Below, one piece after another: positions 6,108 to 13,315 of a stretch of 15,762 bases of DNA (the first letter of the stretch is position 1; every line of letters starts with the position of its first letter). The translations under genes were made by a program, and so were the position numbers. The notes beneath the pieces are model-generated. The model was given only the letters and a program-made list of their open reading frames with translations. It ran no database searches and had not been told where the DNA came from. This stretch comes from Oscillospiraceae bacterium (GTDB lineage: Bacteria > Bacillota > Clostridia > UMGS1883), in NCBI GenBank assembly GCA_015069065.1, contig SVJI01000017.1:1-15762 (forward strand). The letters run 5' to 3'.

Positions 6108-7466
6108 TTGAACCCAGTAGAGGAAAAATACTCAGTCCCCACCGCAGTTTCCATGGTAATAGGCTGTGTCATCGGAAGCGGTGTGTTTTTCAAAGCAGAA
6201 TCAATCAGCCGCATAACCGGAGGGAGCACACTCTCAGGCGTTATCGCATGGTGCATAGGTGGAGTAATAATGCTGGTTTGCCTTTTAATGTTTGCCGTGT
6301 TTTCTCTGGAGTATGGTAGTGAGGGCGGTATCATCGGCTACGCCCAAAAAACAGTAGGCAAAACCTTTGCCTATTATTCAGGCTGGTTTATGGCAGCTAT
6401 ATACTACCCATCTCTGGTTAGTGTACTGTCATGGTTGAGCGCAAGGTACACTTTGTTATTTTTCGGATCCTCTGACAGCAGCGGCGGACTATGTATGCTT
6501 CTTTCCTGTTTATATCTGATACTGAGTTTTATACAGAATGCTTTGTTTCCAAAATTTGCGGGGAGATTTCAGATTGCAACTACCGCCATTAAGCTCGTCC
6601 CCCTCGCTCTTATGATTACAGGCGGGATTTTCCGCGGAATATCAAGCGGCGTTCTCTGCCAAAACCTTTCAGCAGTGTCCACGGCTCCGTCTCAGACCGG
6701 AAATGTATTTTCCGCCGTTGTTGCCTCAGCCTTTGCCTATGAAGGATGGATTGCTGCTACAAGCATCGGTACGGAACTTAAAAACAGCCGTAAAAACCTC
6801 GCTCCGTCACTTATCATCGGCGGGGGATGTGTTATGCTGGTTTATGTGCTTTATTTTCTGGGGATATCGGGTGCTGTCAGTTCAGAAACCCTTGTAAATT
6901 ATTCATCAGGCGGCATACGCATGGCATTTAATGCCGTACTTGGCAGCACCGCAGGCGCATTTCTTACGGCATTTGTTGCAGTATCGTGTCTGGGTGCATT
7001 AAACGGAATGATTTTCGGGGGCGGCAGGGCTATGTATAACCTCTCCATATTGGAAAAAAGTACGTCTTTAAAGCTTTTCTCCAAAATCGATTCTCAAAGT
7101 TCAACACCCTTAGCTTCCTTTTGTGCAGGTCTTTTCTTCTCTGTTATATGGCTTTTCTTTTACTACGGTTCCCAAATCTCGGATACCTCTATCTTTTTCG
7201 GTTACAGCTTTGACAGCTCAGAGCTTCCTGTTATCAGCATATATTCCTTTTATATTCCCATGTTTTTTATGTTTATCAAAAAGCATCACCATGAAAAACC
7301 GTTCACTAACCTTATTCTGCCCTCTTGCGCAATATGTGCCTGCATATTTATGATAATTTCTGCCATATGGGCGCATGGGATTGATTTTTTCAACTATATG
7401 CTGTCGTTTATTTCTATAATGCTGTTTGGCTGTTTGTTTAAAAGAGGGAATGTTAACAATGATTAA
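6108..7466 (+). CDS. APC-superfamily amino acid permease
   Basis: This 452-residue protein is built of about 12 hydrophobic helices. Helix 1 carries the APC signature IGCVIGSGVFFKAESI (about 18-33), where the GSG break binds the amino acid backbone. The EYGSEGGIIGYAQKTVGKTFAYYSGW segment (about 68-93) and AFAYEGWIAATSIGTELKN (about 208-226) are the other conserved LAT/APC blocks. Such carriers move amino acids by exchange or proton symport; the substrate cannot be told. The start is TTG (6108-6110), supported by GGAGGTG at 6093-6099 eight bases before it; the next ATG has no site. It stands alone on this strand, and its stop overlaps the stop of the convergent ABC permease gene by four bases. 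Confidence 0.9.
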   Translation: MNPVEEKYSVPTAVSMVIGCVIGSGVFFKAESISRITGGSTLSGVIAWCIGGVIMLVCLLMFAVFSLEYGSEGGIIGYAQKTVGKTFAYYSGWFMAAIYYPSLVSVLSWLSARYTLLFFGSSDSSGGLCMLLSCLYLILSFIQNALFPKFAGRFQIATTAIKLVPLALMITGGIFRGISSGVLCQNLSAVSTAPSQTGNVFSAVVASAFAYEGWIAATSIGTELKNSRKNLAPSLIIGGGCVMLVYVLYFLGISGAVSSETLVNYSSGGIRMAFNAVLGSTAGAFLTAFVAVSCLGALNGMIFGGGRAMYNLSILEKSTSLKLFSKIDSQSSTPLASFCAGLFFSVIWLFFYYGSQISDTSIFFGYSFDSSELPVISIYSFYIPMFFMFIKKHHHEKPFTNLILPSCAICACIFMIISAIWAHGIDFFNYMLSFISIMLFGCLFKRGNVNND

Positions 7467-8278
7467 CCTCTCTTAAGTTTTGATATAGCCGTCAGCAGCA
7501 AAAATACACCGAGGTTTACCGCCACAACACTTGCTCCCACAGGAACTTCCAGTGCATAGGATAAAACTATTCCCATAAAGAAGCAAACCATGCTCAGCAA
7601 AGCGGCACATATTATAACTCCCTTAAAAAACCGGCATACCCTCATAGCACTAAGGGCGGGGAAGATTATAAGACTGGATATAAGAAGCGCCCCCATAATC
7701 CTCATTCCCAGAACTATGGTTATTGCCGTGAGAACTGCTACCGCCATGTTATAGACATCCACCTTTACTCCTGTGGCGCGGCTGAAATTCTCGTCAAAGG
7801 TAATTGCAAAAATTTTGTTGTATGAGAGGATATACATTCCCAGAACTACTACAGAAAGCACGATACTGATATATACATCGCGACTGCTCATAGCCAGAAT
7901 ACTGCCGAACATATAGTTACATATGTCTGTGTTAATTCCTGTTGTCATACTGGTAATGATAATTCCCATTGCAAGGGCTGATGATGAAAATACGGCAATT
8001 GCCGCATCGCCACCTATGGTTCCGTTCTGGCTCAGCCGCAGCAGAAAAAATGCCGCGATAATAACCAGCGGTACTGAAACTGCCAGTGGTGCCATGTTAA
8101 GTGCTGCCGCAACGGCGAGCGCGCCAAAGGAAACATGGCTGAGTCCGTCCCCTATCATACTGTAGCGTTTCAGCACCAGACTTACTCCCAGCATAGAGGA
8201 ACACAAGCTTACCAGTATTCCCACCACAATAGCTCTTGTTATAAAAGAATAAGAAAACAAGGTTGTTATTATATCCAC
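7463..8278 (-). CDS. znuB: ABC-3 family metal transporter permease (ZnuB-like)
   Basis: This 271-residue integral membrane protein is of the ABC-3 (ZnuB/MntB/TroC) family, with about eight hydrophobic helices. The conserved block VGILVSLCSSMLGVSLVLKRYSMIGDGLSHVSFGALA (about 19-55), including the MIGDGLSHVSFG stretch, is diagnostic, as is MRIMGALLISSLIIFPALSAMR (about 192-213). It forms the membrane channel for zinc, or possibly manganese or iron. The start is GTG (8276-8278) with GAGGGG at 8290-8295, a slightly long 11-base gap. It lies 21 bases after the ATPase gene in a repressor-ATPase-permease operon. No substrate-binding protein gene follows. Confidence 0.92.
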   Translation of the reverse strand: MDIITTLFSYSFITRAIVVGILVSLCSSMLGVSLVLKRYSMIGDGLSHVSFGALAVAAALNMAPLAVSVPLVIIAAFFLLRLSQNGTIGGDAAIAVFSSSALAMGIIITSMTTGINTDICNYMFGSILAMSSRDVYISIVLSVVVLGMYILSYNKIFAITFDENFSRATGVKVDVYNMAVAVLTAITIVLGMRIMGALLISSLIIFPALSAMRVCRFFKGVIICAALLSMVCFFMGIVLSYALEVPVGASVVAVNLGVFLLLTAISKLKRG

Positions 8279-8299
8279 GTGAAGTGTATCCCCTCAAAA

Positions 8300-8989
8300 T
8301 TATTTTTCAAAAAATTCCTCTCGCTCATAATCTATGGGAGTGCCGTAGAAAAGCTCGTTTCCATTCCCCAGCTTCAGCACATGCTTTGCAACAGAAAGCG
8401 AGGTGTGTATGTCATGGGAAACCATAACAACGGCAACTCCCGAGCTGTTTATTTTGCAAATTGCTTCATAAAAATCTGCTGCGGCAGCATTGTCAAGTCC
8501 TGCCACAGGTTCATCAAGCAGCAAAAGCTTCCCTGTCGCACACAGTGCTCTGGCGAGAAGTACACGCTGTTTTTGTCCGCCTGAAAGATTTCTGAAACAT
8601 TCATTTTTTAAGTTATATATAGAAAGAAGCTCCATGTTCTTTTTGGCGGCTTCCTTTTCTTTTTTTCCGTAAAACGGTCTGTGCCCCATTTGGTTAAGGC
8701 AGCCGGATATGACTACCTCCCATGCAGAGGCAGGAAAATCATTCTGATGTGCCGTAGTCTGGGGCAGATAGCCTATTTCCCACCGATTAAAGCCCTCTGC
8801 AAAAGCTATTTCCCCCTTTGACGGAGCTTTAAGTCCCAGTAAAACCTTTACGAGGGAGCTTTTACCGCTGCCGTTCTCACCAAAAATTACGAGGAAATCT
8901 CCCTGTGCGACATTAAAAGACACTCCGCCTATAACCTCTTTTCCCTCATACGTGATGGAAACATTTTTTACTGTCAGCAAATTATTCAT
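8300..8989 (-). CDS. znuC: Metal ABC transporter ATP-binding protein (ZnuC-like)
   Basis: This 229-residue ABC ATPase has Walker A GENGSGKS (37-44), the Q-loop at Gln77 (YLPQTT), signature LSGGQKQR (135-142), Walker B LLLLDEP (155-161), the D-loop AGLD and the switch His192 (VSHD). Size and sequence (SITYEGKEVIGGVSF, short C-terminus) fit the metal-uptake group. It hydrolyses ATP to drive the ZnuB-like channel. I choose ATG 8987-8989 because GGGGGAGAGC (8992-9001) sits just ahead and because the ATG overlaps the TGA of the upstream regulator (ATGA), a sign of translational coupling. A longer frame to 9022 lies within the regulator gene and is unlikely. Confidence 0.94.
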   Translation of the reverse strand: MNNLLTVKNVSITYEGKEVIGGVSFNVAQGDFLVIFGENGSGKSSLVKVLLGLKAPSKGEIAFAEGFNRWEIGYLPQTTAHQNDFPASAWEVVISGCLNQMGHRPFYGKKEKEAAKKNMELLSIYNLKNECFRNLSGGQKQRVLLARALCATGKLLLLDEPVAGLDNAAAADFYEAICKINSSGVAVVMVSHDIHTSLSVAKHVLKLGNGNELFYGTPIDYEREEFFEK

Positions 8990-9390
8990 AAGCTCTCCCC
9001 CCCGCGCGCACAGTTTTCGCATTTTCCATACATTACCGTACGGAAATTATCAACCTTAAAATTATGATGCTCCAATATATGCGGTGCCAGTTTCTCCAGA
9101 AAAGCACAGTCAATATGCAGCAGTGTTCCGCACTGTGTACATTTAAGGTGGAAGTGATTTCCCCCACAGTCTCCTGCATATTGGTAACAGGCACCTCTGT
9201 CTGTTATATATTTTCTTATCATTCCTTTGTTTTCAAGCTTCTCCAGATGTCTGTAAACAGTGGCGGTGCCTATGCGCACTCCCTGTTCCGAAAGCCCCTT
9301 GACGATACCTGATGCGGTTATATGTCCGTCACAATTCCTCAAAAAATCAAGTATAGCTGTTTTTTGCCGTGTTTCGTAGTCATTTTTCAT
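8986..9390 (-). CDS. zur: Fur-family metalloregulator, probably Zur
   Basis: This 134-residue repressor begins with a winged-helix domain whose recognition helix is GTATVYRHLEKLENKG (41-56). The dimer/metal domain has His79 and His81 (NHFHLKC), a structural zinc site with Cys84-x2-Cys87 and Cys124-x2-Cys127, and His108/His109. With metal bound, the protein should block transcription of uptake genes. Co-transcription with ABC-3 transporter genes points to zinc (Zur), but Fur- or Mn-type sensing cannot be excluded from sequence. ATG 9388-9390 has a strong GGAGGTG site (9396-9402). Its own promoter carries a Fur-type box, so it should repress itself. The stop overlaps the ATPase start. Confidence 0.9.
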   Translation of the reverse strand: MKNDYETRQKTAILDFLRNCDGHITASGIVKGLSEQGVRIGTATVYRHLEKLENKGMIRKYITDRGACYQYAGDCGGNHFHLKCTQCGTLLHIDCAFLEKLAPHILEHHNFKVDNFRTVMYGKCENCARGGESL

Positions 9391-9408
9391 ACAGGCACCT
9401 CCTGAATT

Positions 9409-9423
9409 TGAAAATCATTCTCA
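9409..9423 (-). promoter_or_regulatory. Fur/Zur-type operator (7-1-7 inverted repeat)
   Basis: The minus strand reads TGAGAATGATTTTCA, a 7-1-7 inverted repeat with one mismatch between the arms. It matches the Bacillus Fur-box form TGATAATnATTATCA at 12 of 14 defined positions. It runs from the end of the -10 box across the expected transcription start, so a bound repressor would block the polymerase. Confidence 0.75.
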
Positions 9424-9451
9424 TATTACATCAAAACAATTGTTTTGTCAA
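9423..9451 (-). promoter_or_regulatory. Sigma-A promoter of the zur-znuC-znuB operon
   Basis: On the minus strand, TTGACA (9446-9451), a 17-base spacer and TAATAT (9423-9428) lie ahead of the regulator gene. The -35 box is perfect and the -10 matches four of six positions. The spacer and -35 box contain a separate perfect 16-bp palindrome, and the Fur-type box covers the start site. Confidence 0.78.
9432..9447. repeat. Perfect 16-bp palindrome within the zur promoter
   Basis: CAAAACAATTGTTTTG reads the same on both strands. It fills most of the space between the -35 and -10 boxes and overlaps two bases of the -35 box. It has no loop, so it is a better candidate for a dimeric protein binding site than for an RNA hairpin. 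It does not resemble the adjacent Fur-type box. Confidence 0.6.
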
Positions 9452-9454
9452 GAA

Positions 9455-9489
9455 AAAGGGGATGTAAAACCACTTTTTACATCCCTTTT
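9455..9489 (-). terminator. Intrinsic terminator of the LRR protein-cardiolipin synthase operon
   Basis: A 15-bp stem with one G-U pair (9455-9469 with 9475-9489) and a five-base loop lies 14 bases past the synthase stop. On the minus strand it runs into CTTTTTCTTG. It separates this operon from the metal-uptake operon, whose promoter starts four bases further on. Confidence 0.85.
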
Positions 9490-9502
9490 ATTCCATATTA
9501 AC

Positions 9503-11038
9503 TTACATAAGCGGTGCGAACAACCGCAAAAAGGCATTGAGAATCTTTCTCAATGGATTCATTTTTGTACATGACTCCTTTGTGATTACACTACACTTTT
9601 CAATAGTCGCGGTAAAATCCTCATATACTGAATTTACCACTGAGCTATCCAGGAACCACGCGGCACATTCAAAATGAAGATACAGACTTCTGAAATCGAG
9701 GTTTACGCTGCCTACCACGGCAACCTCGCCATCACTGCAAAAGGTCTTTCCATGGATAAATCCGGGGGTGTATTCATAAAGCTTAACCCCTGCATCCAGA
9801 AGCTCCTTGTAATAACTGTATGCAACAGCTCTGGCATACCAATGGTCAGCCACAAGTGGACATATGATTTTTACATCGACTCCGCTCATTGCCGCATTTG
9901 TCAGGGCAACTATCATTTCATGGTCAAGTATCAGATAGGGAGTGGTAATATAGATATATTTTTTTGCTTTATTTATGATATCGAGATAAATGAACTCCCC
10001 AATCTGGTATTTGTCCTGCGGAACATCACAGTACGGCATGACATAGCCATCCTGTCCGGTTTCCTCTGTTTCGGAAAAATCAGGCTCAAAAGCTTTTATA
10101 TCCTCTGCTGTTTTTGTGGTATGCCACCACAGCTGGAGGAACATCCGCGTGAAGCTGAACGCCGCCTCACCCCTTACCATTACGGACATATCTTTCCAGT
10201 GACCGTAGGGATAGTCTATATTGATATATTCGTCTGACAAATTCACACCGCCTGTATAGGCAGTTTTTCCGTCTATGACAAGAATTTTTCTGTGGTCGCG
10301 GTTGTTCTGCAGTGCTGATAAAAACGGTGTAAACGGACTGAAGACACAGCATTTTATGCCGTAGCTTTCCAGTGTTTTGGGGTAGTTTTTCGGAAGCAGA
10401 GTCATGCTTCCCATACCGTCATACATAACACGGACATCCACACCGTTTGCAGCTTTCTTTTTCAGAATCTCCAGTATGGAGTCCCACATAACCCCCTCTT
10501 TGATGATGAAATACTCCAAAAAGATATACTTTTCAGCTTTTTCAAGCTCTATCAAAAGAGATTTGAATTTATCTTCCCCCTGAGGAAAATAGTGCGCCTG
10601 TGTACAGCGATACGCAGAAAAGCCTGAGGCATTATTTATATACCTTACCGTGTTTTCACGTTCAGGCCGGCTTTCCTTTATTTCATTTATAACTGCTTCG
10701 CTTTGATTATACGGGCGGTTCGTTTCCCGCTGAACTTCCTCCAGCTTATAAAAGAAATACTTGGTGTGCATCTGCCCGGTTATAAAAAGGTAGAAGAGTC
10801 CGCCGAACATAGGAAACAGCAGTATCGCTATGACCCACGCGAGTTTATATGTGGGATTAGAATGACGGTTTATAATTATAACCACCGCTGCTATACTGAC
10901 AATTTTGAGAAATATGTCAAAGTAAAGAAAATATTCACTTATTCGCAGTAATGATACAAACATCAGCGCCAGCTGCAAAATCAAAAGAAAGCTTACAATA
11001 GCAACCTGGCCGAACATTACCTTAAGGAGCTTTCTCAT
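9503..11038 (-). CDS. cls: Cardiolipin synthase (phospholipase D family)
   Basis: This 511-residue protein joins two phosphatidylglycerol molecules to give cardiolipin and glycerol at the inner membrane. The N-terminal part has membrane helices at about 11-31, 37-57 and 66-87 (including the LAWVIAILLFPMFGGLFYL block of bacterial Cls). Two HKD motifs follow: HRKILVID with His249, Lys251 and Asp256, and HGKTFCSD with His429, Lys431 and Asp436. Both sets are intact. The start is ATG 11036-11038, with GGAGG at 11044-11048; a longer frame to 11059 would overlap the previous gene. It begins 17 bases after the LRR protein gene, so the two are co-transcribed. The length fits the family. Confidence 0.95.
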   Translation of the reverse strand: MRKLLKVMFGQVAIVSFLLILQLALMFVSLLRISEYFLYFDIFLKIVSIAAVVIIINRHSNPTYKLAWVIAILLFPMFGGLFYLFITGQMHTKYFFYKLEEVQRETNRPYNQSEAVINEIKESRPERENTVRYINNASGFSAYRCTQAHYFPQGEDKFKSLLIELEKAEKYIFLEYFIIKEGVMWDSILEILKKKAANGVDVRVMYDGMGSMTLLPKNYPKTLESYGIKCCVFSPFTPFLSALQNNRDHRKILVIDGKTAYTGGVNLSDEYINIDYPYGHWKDMSVMVRGEAAFSFTRMFLQLWWHTTKTAEDIKAFEPDFSETEETGQDGYVMPYCDVPQDKYQIGEFIYLDIINKAKKYIYITTPYLILDHEMIVALTNAAMSGVDVKIICPLVADHWYARAVAYSYYKELLDAGVKLYEYTPGFIHGKTFCSDGEVAVVGSVNLDFRSLYLHFECAAWFLDSSVVNSVYEDFTATIEKCSVITKESCTKMNPLRKILNAFLRLFAPLM

Positions 11039-11055
11039 AAGAGCCTCCAGAAAAA

Positions 11056-12462
11056 TCAATAATTTATTTCAACTGTTCTTTTTGCATCGTTCCATATAAC
11101 AGATGCCTCTACCGCCTCGGCAATAACTCTCGCCGATACAAGATTTGAGCCGTTTATATTTATGGGCGGTGCCACAGTGGGTGATGTAACGCCATTCACC
11201 AAAATTATGCCGTCAGGACTCACTGTAACGGTTCTGCCATCTTTGGCACAGCTTACAACACCTGTAGACGCATCCCACGATACTTCAAAGCCCATCATCT
11301 CCATCAGCGCACGCAACGGCAGGTACGTTCTCTCATAATATATAATCGGAACTGCATTGTCAAAGTACACCTTTTTACCGTTGTAGCTTACATAAACCTC
11401 TGTGCTGAAGGGCATCTCCATATATTCTGCATACTTCTGTGCATAAGAATCCAGTCTGCCGTGAAGAGTCAGCCTTTCGCAGCCTGCAAAGGAATATTCA
11501 TCTATCCATTCCACACTGTCAGGGATATTTATAAGTCTTAATTCACTGCATCCTCCAAACGCCATCGAATCAATGTAAACAACGCTTTCGGGAAGATGAA
11601 CAGAGCGCAGATTCTCATTTGCCATAAATGCACCTGCACCCACCGCCGTTATTCCGTCGGGAAGCTCCAGATGGCTGTCTCCACCCTTATATGATATGAG
11701 AATACCGTTCACAATGACAAAGTCAGACTCCTGTGCGTATATCCACACCGTATCATCAAATGCACCTGCACCGATGTGGGATACTGTCGCAGGAATTGTT
11801 ATCTTTGCCAATGAGTAGCAGTGTACAAAGGCATTATCACCAATCTTCTGCAAACTGTCGGGGAGTATGATTTCCTTAACCGTGGTATTATATGCAAAAG
11901 CATTGGCCGCAATACTTTTAACACCGTCAGGTACGCGGACAGATTCCGCAGTACCGTTATATTTGAGAAGTGTCGTTCCCCCCAGCATCACAAACTCTGA
12001 GGATGAGCCTGTTATAAGAGAGGTGTTGTCAAATGCATCCGACTCAATATTTTCAAGAAGCCCGTTGAAATTTACCTGAGATAAATTTTTACAATCCGCA
12101 AAGGCGCGGCTGCCGATGTATGAAACGGAAGATCCGATTTCGACACTTGTAAGCTCCGCGCAGGAGGCGAATGCCTCTGCCGACACAGTGCTGATGCCGT
12201 CGGGGATTGACAGTGTTCTTAAAGTAGGCGAGCCTGCAAAGGCGCGGCTGCCGATTGAAACGACGCTGTATCCGCCCAAAGAGAGCGGTATCGTCAAATC
12301 TCTGGGTTCTCCTGCAAACCCTGTTATGGTTCCGGAGGATTTTTCAAAAAAGTAAAGCACATTACCCACCTTGTAAACAGGAATTCTGGGTGCAGCCAGA
12401 GCGGATGGCTGTAATAATATAAAAACAAGAAGGGCAGTAATAAACATTCTTAGTTTCTTCAT
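11056..12462 (-). CDS. Secreted BspA-like leucine-rich-repeat protein with C-terminal copper amine oxidase N-like domain
   Basis: This 468-residue protein has an N-terminal signal peptide (basic MKKLRM, hydrophobic core 7-22, ALAA-P cleavage after about 24). Residues 47-335 form LRR_5 (BspA/TpLRR) repeats of about 23 residues, seen in IGSRAFAGSPTLRTLSIPDG, SYIGSRAFADCKNLSQV and KIGDNAFVHCYSLAKITIP. Residues 357-468 are the copper-amine-oxidase N-terminal-like (stalk) domain common in Clostridia: VYVSYNGKKVYFDNAVPII, RTYLPLRALMEMMGFEVSWD, RVIAEAVEASVIWNDAKRTVEI. Neither part is an enzyme; both occur in surface or exported proteins thought to bind other proteins or the wall. AAAGGAAT-type site at 12471-12480. 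First gene of an operon with cls, behind a perfect promoter. Confidence 0.9.
   Translation of the reverse strand: MKKLRMFITALLVFILLQPSALAAPRIPVYKVGNVLYFFEKSSGTITGFAGEPRDLTIPLSLGGYSVVSIGSRAFAGSPTLRTLSIPDGISTVSAEAFASCAELTSVEIGSSVSYIGSRAFADCKNLSQVNFNGLLENIESDAFDNTSLITGSSSEFVMLGGTTLLKYNGTAESVRVPDGVKSIAANAFAYNTTVKEIILPDSLQKIGDNAFVHCYSLAKITIPATVSHIGAGAFDDTVWIYAQESDFVIVNGILISYKGGDSHLELPDGITAVGAGAFMANENLRSVHLPESVVYIDSMAFGGCSELRLINIPDSVEWIDEYSFAGCERLTLHGRLDSYAQKYAEYMEMPFSTEVYVSYNGKKVYFDNAVPIIYYERTYLPLRALMEMMGFEVSWDASTGVVSCAKDGRTVTVSPDGIILVNGVTSPTVAPPININGSNLVSARVIAEAVEASVIWNDAKRTVEINY
12098..12117 (+). repeat. Copy 1 of a 20-base direct repeat inside the LRR gene
   Basis: GCAAAGGCGCGGCTGCCGAT occurs here and again at 12236-12255, exactly 138 bases away, which is 46 codons or two 23-residue LRR units. 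Both copies encode the IGSRAFA core on the minus strand. Identity at every third base suggests a fairly recent repeat duplication or gene conversion. Confidence 0.8.
12236..12255 (+). repeat. Copy 2 of a 20-base direct repeat inside the LRR gene
   Basis: It is identical to 12098-12117 and encodes the IGSRAFA core of the first LRR unit after the signal peptide region. The other repeat units in this gene differ much more at the DNA level. Confidence 0.8.
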
Positions 12463-12497
12463 TTATAATCATTCCTTTCCTTGGGTACTAAAAAGAA

Positions 12498-12526
12498 ATT
12501 ATACTATACAACAGGCATTTTGTCAA
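12498..12526 (-). promoter_or_regulatory. Perfect consensus sigma-A promoter of the LRR protein-cls operon
   Basis: On the minus strand, TTGACA (12521-12526), a 17-base spacer and TATAAT (12498-12503) match the consensus fully. The start of transcription should lie near 12490, about 28 bases before the ATG. A plus-strand TTGTCA (12520-12525) overlaps the same -35 bases and may serve the divergent amidase gene. Confidence 0.88.
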
Positions 12527-12568
12527 ATTTATATGTATCGGCATAAACTAAAACGAAGGAGTGATTTT

Positions 12569-13309
12569 ATGCCAAGAATATATCTGAGTCCCTCTACTCA
12601 GGAGGGTAATATGTACGTAATCGGCGGCAGTGAAGAATATTATATGAACCTTATCGCCGATGCCATGATTCCCTATTTGCAGTCAAGCGGCATACAATTT
12701 ACACGCAACAGTCCCGATATGACTGCCGCAGGTGCTATCGCCCAGTCAAACAGCGGAACGTATGATTTGCACTTAGCCCTCCATTCAAACGCTGCACCCG
12801 AGGGGCAGTACGGAACATACACAGGCGTTGATGTGTATTATTCGCCTATCAGCAGGAACGGCAGACGTGCTGCAGACATATTTGCACGCAATCTTAAAAG
12901 CATTTATCCAACACCCTCTAAGGTGCGCGCTATTTCCACCACCTCAATCGGGGAGGTTACCCAGACCCGCGCGCCCGCAGTTTTTCTGGAGCTTGGATAC
13001 CACGATAACGTTAACGATGCCACTTGGGTAAGCGATAACATAGAGCGGATTGCCGCAAACCTCGTTTTATCTCTGACGGAGTATTTCGGGATTCCCTTTG
13101 TGGAGCCTATGCCCGTACGCATGGCAGTTGTGGATGTTTCCAGCGGAACTCTTAATTTGCGCGCGCGCCCGTCAAGAACAGCCCGCATTATTGCATCAAT
13201 GCCTAACGGAGCAGCTTTGAGCGTGGTGGGGCAGTGGCAGGACTGGTATGTGGTAAATTACCGCGGTCTTGTGGGATATGCTGCGTCCCAATATGTAAAT
13301 ATTCTTTAA
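12569..13309 (+). CDS. Amidase_3-type N-acetylmuramoyl-L-alanine amidase with C-terminal SH3 domain, no signal peptide
   Basis: This 246-residue protein should cut the bond between MurNAc and L-Ala in peptidoglycan. The catalytic domain (about 1-175) shows a zinc-ligand Glu in GGSEEYYMNLIAD (Glu22 or Glu23), a zinc-ligand His72 in ALHSNAA and the catalytic Glu141 in FLELGYHDN. The usual first zinc His of this family (GHGG after the first strand) is absent; the strand reads IYLSPSTQEGNMY. A bacterial SH3 (SH3_3) domain fills 185-246 (STLNLRARPS with GQWQDWYVVNYRG and GYAASQYV). There is no signal peptide, as in endolysins and some spore or lysis enzymes. I start at ATG 12569, with AAGGAG at 12556-12561. 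Divergent from the LRR operon. Confidence 0.87.
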   Translation: MPRIYLSPSTQEGNMYVIGGSEEYYMNLIADAMIPYLQSSGIQFTRNSPDMTAAGAIAQSNSGTYDLHLALHSNAAPEGQYGTYTGVDVYYSPISRNGRRAADIFARNLKSIYPTPSKVRAISTTSIGEVTQTRAPAVFLELGYHDNVNDATWVSDNIERIAANLVLSLTEYFGIPFVEPMPVRMAVVDVSSGTLNLRARPSRTARIIASMPNGAALSVVGQWQDWYVVNYRGLVGYAASQYVNIL

Positions 13310-13315
13310 ATTTTC

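Noticed and set aside
7441..7480. Possible hairpin between the convergent permease and znuB genes (AAGAGG with CCTCTCTT and GTTAA with TTAAC)
   Set aside because: The arms pair only with gaps, and no U tract follows on either strand, so it does not support a terminator call.
9674..10237. Plus-strand open frame of 187 codons inside cls
   Set aside because: It is antisense to the second half of an intact two-HKD cardiolipin synthase and has no family resemblance or upstream signals.
12569..13309. Prophage remnant suggested by the leaderless amidase (endolysin-like)
   Set aside because: There is no holin, structural, integrase or repressor gene nearby and no attachment-site repeats. The neighbours are ordinary chromosomal genes.
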